A DNA stretch of 64,000 bases from Tipula vernalis (Eukaryota > Arthropoda > Insecta > Diptera > Tipulidae): positions 49,104,333-49,168,332 of the forward strand of contig OY282560.1 in NCBI GenBank assembly GCA_958295665.1, in the 5' to 3' direction. Each line of letters begins with the position of its first letter. The first letter of the stretch is position 1. Shown in pieces: positions 10,196 through 19,500 of the stretch. A program made the translations under genes and the position numbers. The notes beneath the pieces were generated by a model. That model had not been told where the DNA came from. It made no database searches and worked only from the letters and a program-made list of their open reading frames with translations.

Positions 10196-11660
10196 CCCCC
10201 ATAGGGCGTCTCCCCGGGTGGCGGATAGGGTAAGCCTATAAGATATTATGGGTACCAGGGAAATCAAATACCTGGGGCGGACCAGAACTAACATCTTGGG
10301 AGCGTTGTTCCCCATGTCAGGGGCGGATCCAACCAGCGTCTGTTTCCCATGTTAGGGACGGCTCAATTTTAATGTATTTTTGGAGGATATACTCTAAACA
10401 ACTCCAGAGAAGGCTACTCTAAACCAAAACATGAGTTTGAAAAAAGAAGTGAAGTATACGGTGCAGGGAGTCGGATCCCCAGTATCGGCGTCTGGTCAAG
10501 GTGAGCAAGCAGGCGTGCAGACGTCGTGATCCAGCAACTGCAACTCTTCACCAGTGGATCACTTGGCTGGTTTAGAGTTAATAGCTACAAGTAGTAGTAT
10601 GTTTGCGGGTCCGTTCGGTCGAGGACAACGGATGATAATCGCCACCGAGAAGAAATAATAGCTTACATAGGACTCCTCCCAAAGCAGCAGCGAAGCCAAA
10701 CTTATCAGGCAGCGGTAAGGAACCTATAAAGACAATAGCGAGGGGGGATATCGTGGAGATCTCCAACGGAACCCCAAACACAAATAAAAAGGGAATAACC
10801 AGTAAGGGTAGTGCAAAGGCAGCTCCAAACAACAGGGAAGTCTACCTCAACAGTGCACAGAACATGCTCATATTAGCGACAACGGAGGAAATAGACTTGT
10901 ATGGTAAATGCAGGGGCATCATTAGCAGAATGAAAGTCGCAGCTGCCAGACAGGCCAATATATCCAATGTGGTGAAACTGGGCCTGCTTGAGCTTGAGGA
11001 TGTCATAAACACCATTTGCTACGAAGAGGGAAAGCGAAAAGATTTCGACCTAATCCCAGAAAAGAGGGTCAGAGAAGAGGCACCGAAGGAGGGACGGCAG
11101 CCAGTCGAGTTCAGAAGGCAAAAGCGCCATCGGAAGAAGGGAGAAAAGGAGCGGGAAGGCCAGCAAACCGACAACCGGAAAGCAACTATTACCCCCATGC
11201 ACTCGAAACCGACGAAAAGACGAGGTGGTACCAGGCCTGAGGCTCTCCTATTAAAGCCGGCAACAGGACAATCCTATGCAGATGTCTTAAAGGAGATTCG
11301 AGCAAAGGTCAACCCTGACGAGTCTCAAACAGAAGTTAAAGCTATTCGGCAAACCAGAGCCGGAGAGGTACTCCTAGAACTAGGATCCCGAACTAAAAAC
11401 AAAGATGATTTTCGGAAGGCCCTTAGTAACATTTTGGGGGATAAAGCTAAAGTGGTTAGTCTTGGAGACAGGCTAACTCTAGAGATCCTAAATATTGACT
11501 GATGCAGTAGTAAGGCAGATGTGGAAAAAGGCCTTAGTCTGTTTTCGAGCCCCAGGATGTAGCGGTCGTAGCCCTGAATAGTAAAGCGGCTATTAAGCTC
11601 CTTAACCACGGCGTCATTAAAGTAGGTTGGACTGACTTCAGAGTCAGTGCTGTCGAAGTG
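10196..11660 (+). mobile_element. R1-clade non-LTR retrotransposon, copy A (5' part only)
   Basis: GC-richer than its surroundings. It holds a 5' leader with repeated GGGGCGGA-type blocks, then ORF1. From about 11330 to 11650 it aligns by eye with copy C (minus strand, 53580-53882), which shows they are one family. Relative to copy C it has a deletion of about 30 bp near 11537. The matching sequence stops near 11660, so the zinc knuckles and all of ORF2 are missing. Ends were set by loss of similarity, and no target duplication was found. Confidence 0.7.
10431..11502 (+). pseudogene. R1-clade LINE ORF1 (Gag-like), broken
   Basis: ORF1 probably starts at ATG 10431 (MSLKKEVKYT), hits a stop after about 32 codons and changes frame. 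The long readable part is 10753-11502 (249 residues). It has a basic central region (residues 85-160) and then QSYADVLKEIRAKVNP and GEVLLELGS, typical of R1/Jockey-type ORF1 proteins ahead of their zinc knuckles. It ends at TGA 11500-11502 where copy C has TGG, so this is a nonsense mutation. ORF1 proteins bind the element RNA in the cytoplasm and nucleus; this copy cannot make a complete one. Confidence 0.75.
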
Positions 11661-11984
11661 AGTACGATCGGAGTATTTGTACTACTTTCGCCTAGTGGTT
11701 ATTCCTGTAATCTGGTATTTCATTCTGTACTCCCTTGTTTTATTAACTGCTATACCTATAATACATTTACACTATATTTTAACTTATCGGCTTTTGTTTG
11801 CAATAATTATAATATTCTGGGAGCTGGCCTTTTCATAAAGTATTTTTTTAAAGGTAATTTATAATGGTTTTTGTCATTCTCGGCCAAAAACCCACCCATA
11901 TAAAACGGGTTTCTTGCAATAATGTGCTAATATCAATTCAAACATGTCAAAAAATATCAATTCAATGTTTACTCCTTATATTTA
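11661..11984. other. No feature recognised
   Basis: AT-rich spacer between the LINE fragment and a mariner scrap. Nothing supported. Confidence 0.4.
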
Positions 11985-12232
11985 AAGGAACTCCGAAGCC
12001 TCTTGATCATTTGAAGCGCCGAAACTTCTTCGATTGGGCCTTGCTAAAGTTTGGAGAACCTGAATTTCATCGAAAAATCATCGTCTGCGATGAAGCTCAT
12101 TTTTGGCTTAATGGCTTTGTCAATAAGCAACATCATCATTGGACAGCAACAAACCCACATCTGCTTAAAAAGACTCCATTACAATCACAAAAAGTGACCC
12201 TGTGGTATGGATTTGATGCAGGAGGTGGAAAA
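11985..12232 (+). pseudogene. mariner/Tc1-family transposase fragment
   Basis: About 80 residues match the middle of a mariner-type transposase: RRNFFDWAL, then CDEAHFWLNGFVNKQ, which holds the second catalytic Asp of the DDE/D triad, then a TP..S.KVTLWYGF segment. The DNA-binding N-terminus and the catalytic C-terminus are absent, and no terminal inverted repeats were found. It is an old fossil of a mariner family different from those at 36621 and 47196. Confidence 0.75.
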
Positions 12233-12279
12233 TTGGCTCCAGCAAATCGGTCATATAAACGAGATCGAATTCCATAGTT

Positions 12280-13370
12280 AAATGTAACATGTGTATCTAA
12301 ATTACTCAGTGTTTCTCTTCCTATGGAAAAACCCGATATAAATTTGTTTTTAAAATTTCTTTCCAAAACGCTATGCGCAGAGTCATTATCTTGTATATTA
12401 CTGTGGCCGCTTCCGAAAATGTCTGTTTAATCCAGTTATGGGTAATGAGCTTGTATTTAAAAATTTCTGTAGAGCAAAGGTTATAATGTAAATCCATTTT
12501 TGCAGCACACACCTATCAGTGAAAATTTAGTTTTCCAACATTTTTATTAGCGCGTTTGCAATGTGAGTATCGTTGCGGCCACTAACAGATTCTTACCTAA
12601 AAATGTGAAAGTTGTTACATATTTCGAATTAGTATGTACAAAATTCCATTTAAAACTTCCTTATCACCATGAACCTTTCCCTTTAAATTATAAACGCAAA
12701 ATTTTCGCTTATAAAAGAAGTTTAAGTTGTTAGCTGAAAGGAGTTGAAAGATATTGTGCAAATCAAAGCTGAAAATTCTAAATAGTTGGTCTTAGGTAAT
12801 TTTTATTCAGAATTATCGCATGACGATAGAACACCAAATTAAATTGTTTGTTGAACGTGTCTCTGTATTGCCATTTTTTGATGTTGAACTCAGGAGATTT
12901 AATCTTAAATAAGTTGAACATCTTGCTGATGTTGAGTGAGCATCCCTCAACGATACTGCAAAGCTTAAGGATATAGAAAAAATAATAGAACTGAAGAGAA
13001 AATTAGCGGATATAGACCAAATCACACGGATATAGATAAAACCACATCTAACAAAATTAAATCAACATTTTTTTACAGATTTGCTCTGGAGGTAGACAAA
13101 AAACGAATCTCAAGGATATAGGCAAAATAAAACAATTAGAAAATTTGGTCGTTTTACCCTAGGTTTACCCTAAAATGAGACATAGACAAAATAATTTTAA
13201 AACAACGAAATTTCACTAACTGACGATTTTTAACTTTTACATCACTAAAAGTAGCAAAAAGGTATTTATACATTTTCTCTTTCGGAGGGTTCAATTAAAA
13301 GGCTAAATGCTGATTTTGTGAAGCAATGCATAAAGACATGAATTTGTTAAGAATTAAAGGCTATCCACAT
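12280..13370. other. Intergenic, nothing recognised
   Basis: AT-rich sequence. The minus-strand ORFs at 12136-13025 carry no recognisable domain. Confidence 0.45.
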
Positions 13371-13371
13371 C

Positions 13372-13480
13372 AAGCATGAATTGCGAATGCGAGTAAACAT
13401 TTTTTTTTTATATAAAATCACTACAGCTAAGCACAAAAAATTTATAAAAAAATGTTCACTCGCATTTAGAATTCGCACTT
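13372..13480. repeat. Imperfect inverted repeat, small foldback element
   Basis: The left arm, containing GAATTGCGAATGCGAGT, pairs with ACTCGCATTTAGAATTC in the right arm (22 of the outer 29 positions by eye). The arms are separated by about 30 bp of AT-rich loop. It could be a small foldback or MITE; no clear target duplication was seen. Confidence 0.45.
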
Positions 13481-14017
13481 GGTATTGTGATTAAAATTAA
13501 AATAAAGGGTTAAATTTACTGAATAAACTAAAAATCATTTACTTATCCATTTTAGTTATTTATAAGTAATATAATATATACAACTATGTATATTCCCCTC
13601 CCACTGAACGGCCACAAGTTACAATTACAAGAACAAGACTACTATCCTTGCCCATAAAAATTACAAGGAAACAGCGATATTAGCGTAATAGTCCTGGCGG
13701 TTAGAATTTAATTTAGTCGAAATTCGAATAGTTGTTCAACGAAAAATGATTCGATCTTCGAAAAGGGCTGCCTAACGTTTACAGAAAAAATTCAATATAA
13801 ATATTTTTTCGAAAGGACTGAAATGTTGATTAAAAATATCGAAGTACTTTTTATTTTCTAAAGGACCGAAAAAAGTACTAAAGGATCAACTTTTTCATCC
13901 CTGGTATAAAGTCTAAATATTGTATGTCATACGTACTTCCTTCGGATTAGAAACACTACCCTGAAAACGTACTCCGTTCTCCGTTTAAAGTATTAAGAGC
14001 AACAGCCGAGGCCCTGA
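13481..14017. other. Intergenic, nothing recognised
   Basis: AT-rich sequence with no supported gene. It ends in the left target duplication of the hAT-type element. Confidence 0.45.
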
Positions 14018-14025
14018 GCTGAGAT

Positions 14026-14850
14026 CAGTGTTGCCACACCATTTTTAACGAAAATCTGTCAATTCATGAAAAAAATCCTGAATTTGGAGCATAAAACCTG
14101 TTTATATGAGATTTAAAAAAAAAACTGACAAAATTTAAAATGAAAGAAAACAGTTTATTTAGCCTTTACCACAAACACATTCTCAATATATTCCAATTTT
14201 TTAAACATTAAAATATTAGGTATACATTTATACATTAACTTTTTCTTATTTTAATTTTAAAATAATAAATAAAAATTGATCTTTTTGCATTGATAAATTT
14301 TGCAGAATATCTCTATTCATAGAGATATTCTGCAAAATTTATTAGTTTAAATTAAAACAATTTTACTTACACTATCAAGATTTGCGCCATTAACGGATTC
14401 CAACTGCCATTTGTTTTATTGGAATTTGCATCTATATTATTACGCAAAATACACACAGTAAAACATATAAACATTCATTTACTTACAAATATATAATTAC
14501 TTACTAATTTTATAAACATATTTGTCCATTTTGGTATTTGACTAAAGAACACAGTTTTTTTACGTTGTGGTTCGGCTTCGAACTAGACTAAACAAAAACA
14601 CATTTTAATTTCACAGCTTTGATCGAAAAGTGCCCAACGCAACAAACATTACATTACATTTCTACATAAAATTCCATTTTTATTTTCAAAAAAGGATTAA
14701 AAATAAACCAAAGAGCAATTAAAAAGGAAAATAAATTTAAAAACTGATACAGTTTACAAAAAACTGGAATTTTAACAAAAAAACTGGAAAACTGTAGATC
14801 ATTACCAAAAACTGTGATTTACAGGAAAAACTGTCGATATGGCAACGCTG
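14026..14850. mobile_element. Non-autonomous hAT-type element (MITE-like), complete
   Basis: An 825-bp element flanked by the exact 8-bp duplication GCTGAGAT (14018-14025 and 14851-14858). Termini are CAGTGTTGCCA on the left and, as reverse complement, CAGCGTTGCCA on the right: a 10/11 inverted repeat. An 8-bp duplication together with CAG...CTG ends is the signature of the hAT superfamily. There is no transposase ORF. Toward the right end the motif AAAACTG recurs several times, as expected for subterminal transposase-binding sites. A 50-bp near-perfect palindrome lies at 14293-14342. Confidence 0.85.
14293..14342. repeat. 50-bp palindrome inside the hAT-type element
   Basis: Two perfectly complementary 24-base arms (14293-14316 and 14319-14342) flank a two-base centre. 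The arm core is TTTTGCAGAATATCTCTAT. It would form a cruciform or hairpin. The loop is too short for an ordinary microRNA precursor. Confidence 0.9.
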
Positions 14851-14858
14851 GCTGAGAT

Positions 14859-15829
14859 ACTGACATCACTTGTCACAACCTGTTGACTTTTTTCTTTTTT
14901 TATCAGGCTGCCTCTGTTAAAACCCAGATCAACCCTCGAATGAAGTGGTGCAAGCCCCTAACCTCAATCCAACTCTAAAACTCTATTTCCACAATTCCAC
15001 AACATAATATTTATGTTTATCCGATTACTTACACAACTTTTTAGTTCACACAAAACTATAACACAGATACTCTGACTTAGTGAATTATAAACTTTTTTTT
15101 TAATTTTGCCCGTGTGTCGATTTATTTTTTAAAAATAAGACAGCAAATTTGCAATATAAGCAGGCTTGAGACTTTATCCACTTGTGGTTGTGAATGTGAT
15201 AGAAGGAATATTCAAATATTTTTATAAAAATTTCTTAAATTTGTTTGCTCAAAATACGATTTTCTGTGAATAACTACACAAATTAACGTATCCTAATTTA
15301 CCGCTAACAAGTCATTTCTTGCGAATTTCGCTATCACCCTTAAAATTGTCGGCAGCTTTAATGAAAGTTCTTTATTTTTTATTTAAGATTTGACTTCGAA
15401 CTTCCCTCAAAAAAATTCTTCTAAAAATCATAACCGTCCTCCTTCAACTATACCGAGGCTGTCTAAGGTTTAAATAGTTGTGTTAATGTTAACCGTTATA
15501 AAATATATAGGGATAATTAAATAAAGTTATTCAATTAAATTTGGCGATTGAATTTACGGTTTTTAGGATCAAAATAATTAACAGTCTTAACACCTACTTA
15601 AGGAGGAATTAGAAACATCATTTTATAGTCACATTTCCCTGGCATATGTCGAATTTCTTCCTAACCGGTTAAGAATAGTCAAGTTGCATCCGAATTGGCT
15701 ATATTCCAGATGAAAATAATAGAAATGATTGAGCTCGTACGGAGTTGCGTTAAAATTAATTATTTAGCATACGCACGTTTCAATAAGGCAATTTTTTTAG
15801 GCTTCGTCCAGGGTTCCAGTCTAGGTACC
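14859..15829. other. Intergenic, nothing recognised
   Basis: AT-rich flank of the BEL/Pao insertion. The last five bases (GTACC, 15825-15829) are the left target duplication. An ORF starting at 15695 merely runs into the LTR. Confidence 0.5.
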
Positions 15830-16408
15830 TGGCGGATGACGATGCTCGAATATTCAATATGTTATCGCCGCCAATTACTTGTTACTTTATTTTTATTAAA
15901 AAACACAATATTTTATGTTTCAAAATTAATTTGTGTAATTTTATTTTTTGTTTTATATTTTTATCAAGTTTTATGTAATTTATCTGACCAATTTATTACA
16001 AATGTTCGAAGTACAATAATAATAAAAAAGAAAAAAAGTTCTTTTATATGCAAAAAATTAGTACTAAACTTAACCTAAAACGATTGACGCGACGTCCAAC
16101 GCAAAAAGAATGAACTTCTTCGAACTCATGGATGCAACCAAGAATTTTCGAATTCGAAGACGTCCATTTTTCATAATGGCGTTGTGTTTACATTTTGAAA
16201 CGTCAAACTAAAATTAACAATAATAATAGCAACGTAATAATAATGTAATCCGAATATAATATAATATATGTAATATACAAACTATATAATCCTAATATAA
16301 TAATAATATAATAATAATCTAATAATAATACAATAATAATATAATATAATACCAAATAAAATTTGTAAATGTTTATGTATTTATGTAAAATCAAAATTGG
16401 CGTTAACA
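15830..16408 (-). repeat. 3' LTR of the BEL/Pao element
   Basis: 579 bp. Read on the minus strand it starts TGTTAACGCC and ends CCGCCA. It matches 22478-23056 with no difference seen by eye. It contains an AT-rich block of TAATAATA repeats. Confidence 0.95.
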
Positions 16409-16583
16409 TACCCGCGGCCTTAAAGTCCGAGTACTTTAAAACAAAGATTACGTTTGAATTAAAGACGCCAGTATGTTACCCCTTCATTGATTACTAAATT
16501 AAATTAAAATAAAATATTCAAATTATTCCTAATAGGAAACAAGCGTGTTTGAATTGAAGTGTCGATTGGATGAATTTACAGTG

Positions 16584-19500
16584 TTAGGCATCGTCAGGTA
16601 TTGGCAAAACACTGACTCGATTTGCTGCCCGTTTGAAAACTGATTGCGCAGTTTTGACCGTGACGACTCGCACGATACCGTCCTTTCCTGGATGGATTTC
16701 TGTGATGCGCCCGAGGTGCCATTTCAGTGGCGGCGCATAATCATCGTGCAGAAGCACTAACTTTCCGACTTGGAGCTGTTGATGACCAGTTTGCCACTTA
16801 GTACGACGTTGAAGATCAGTCAAATATTCACCTTTCCATCGATTCCAGAAAACTTGTAATTGTCGTTGGATCAGTTGATATCTCGACAATTTGTGTACAC
16901 GTAAATTAACCAATGATGGTTCCGTCAGTGCAGTTAATGGTGATCCGATAAGAAAATGACCAGGCGACAAGGCATTTAGGTCGGATGGATCACTGGACAT
17001 GTATGTTAGCGGACGAGAATTTAAGATCGCTTCGATCTGCGCCGTTAATGTATATAATTCTTCCATTGTGTATGACGATGCTCCCGCTACTCGTTTCATA
17101 TGGTGTTTAGCGCTTTTAATGGCCGATTCCCATAATCCTCCAAAGTGTGGTGATCGTGGTGGTATAGTGAGCCATTCAATTCGATGTGAGGCGCAATATT
17201 GATGTGTCTTGTCCTGAAATGATTGTGATAAAAAAAGATCGGCAAGTTCTTTAAGTTCGGAACGAGCCCCAACAAAATTGGTAGCGTTGTCTGAGTAAAT
17301 TTTGTCGCACATTCCACGACGTGCGACGAAACGACGAAGACAGGCGATGAATGATTCTGTTGTTAGAGCCATTACTATCTCGAGGTGAATGGCCTTCGTT
17401 GCAAAACATACGAATAAACATATGTAGGTTTTCATATTTATTTTTGATCTGACAGCTGGCTTAATTATGAATGGCCCGCAAAAATCAATTCCTACAATTA
17501 TAAAGGGTCGCATTGATGCCGTTACTCGATCAGTTGGTAAGTCACCCATGATTTGGTTTTTTGTGTGAGGACGAGTATGGAAACATCTGATGCACTGGTT
17601 AACGACCGTCCTGCATAGGTTGCGTCCCCCGATTATCCAAAACCTTGCACGAAGATTAAATAAAAGGGTTTGTGGTCCAACATGTAGTAACCGAATATGT
17701 TCATATCGCACAATCAGCTTGGTTAGTATATGGTTTCCCGGAAGTAGCATCGGGTGTTTTTGACTATACGACATCGGGGCATTACTGAGGCGGCCACCGA
17801 CTCTTAGTATACCAGCATTATCTAAAAATGGAGATAGAGAGCGTAATGAACTTTTATGTGATAATTGTTGATTGGCTTTGAGATATTTTATGTCGTCCGG
17901 AAAATCACGTAGTTGAACTAAGCTTACCAATATGTTCAATGCGTCATCAATCTCACTGGGTTGCAAAAATATCGACGGCTGTACTTCACGGTGAGATTTG
18001 TTTTTCGCATTGTTAAAAAACCGACGTATATAAGCTACAACACGTAGCAATTTATCAAGTGATTGAAACCTGTTGAAAATGTCTTGCTCACAGGGATTCG
18101 TTTTGTTGAGCACAGCTATCGAAGACATGCGTGTTTCTAGATCTGTCAGAGCTGGACTGAGTAGATAATTCGAAGACTTCGGCCATTCTTGTTCTGACTG
18201 ATATAAAAATTCTGGGCCATTCCACCAAAATGTTGCTTCACCAAACTCCGATGGCATTAAACCTCGGGAGATGCAGTCGGCAGGGTTTACTGACGACTTC
18301 ACATAATACCAGTCCGTAGCAGACGTGTATTCCTGAATTCGGGTGAGTCGATTGGCCACAAACGTAGTAAATTGCTGAGGGTGTGCTCGGATTCGATGTA
18401 ACGTGATTTCAGAATCTGACCATAAATAAATTGCGTCGAATGATATGTCAAGTATCTTTAGCAATTTGTGGGTCATCTCGGCTAACAGAAGCGCTGCACA
18501 CAGCTCTAATCGAGGAATCGTTTGTTTCTTCAATGGTGCCACCCTTGATTTAGCACACAGTAATTTTACCTGATGACAATCTGAGCTATTGGTCACTCGA
18601 ATGTAAAATACGCACCCGAATGCTCGTTCTGAGGCATCACCGAAACCATGTAGCTCTACTCGTTTGACATCCTGTGTGAGTATAAATCTTGGCACTGTTA
18701 TTTTTTGTAGTTGAATGAGCTCACCCTTGTAGTTGATCCATTGATTTGCAATTTTATCTGGAATCGGGTCATCCCACCCAATATGCTGAAGAGACCATAA
18801 CGCTTGCATGAATAGCTTTGCACTGACGATGATAGGCGCACATAACCCCAATGGATCGAACAGCTGACAAATTTCGGACAACATGTTCCTTTTCGAGCAA
18901 TATGTAGATACGGATAGTTTGTCCAATTTTGTTTCGAAGTTGTCAGTTGCAGTATTCCATGATAAACCCAATATCAACGTAACTGGCGAAGTGGTTGGAC
19001 TTTCTGAAGATAGTGATGATTCATTCGAGTAGAATTTGCGAAGGTCGAATCCTCCTAACTTCAGTAACTCAATCACTTCGGTTTTCAGTTTTAAGGCCTC
19101 ACTGATAGTTGGTGCTCCCGTTAGAATATCGTCGACGTAGAAATCACTGGCTGCTACCTTTGAGGCTGCTGGAAATTGGTCGTACTCGTCTATAGTTAAT
19201 TGGTTGAGCGTTCGTGTCGCTAAAAAAGGTGCACTTGCTGTACCATACGTAACGGTTCGTAATTTGAACATCTGCAATGGGTCCGACTGTTGATCCCGCC
19301 ACCAAATTCGCTGTAGATCTTGTTGATCGTCTTGTACATAAATTTGGCGATACATTTTCGCAATGTCGCCACAAAATGCATAATTATGTTTCCGAAACCG
19401 AAGAACTATAGCGAATAGAGTGTCTTGAATTGTCGGTCCGACCATTAAACAGTCGTTCAATGATAATCCTGATGATGTTTTTGAAGATGCGTTGAAGACG

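Noticed and set aside
10578..10832. Minus-strand 84-codon hydrophobic ORF
   Set aside because: Shadow of R1-type ORF1 coding on the plus strand.
15695..16078. 127-codon ORF on the plus strand
   Set aside because: It spans the BEL LTR boundary; its right half is LTR sequence found again at 22436-22726.
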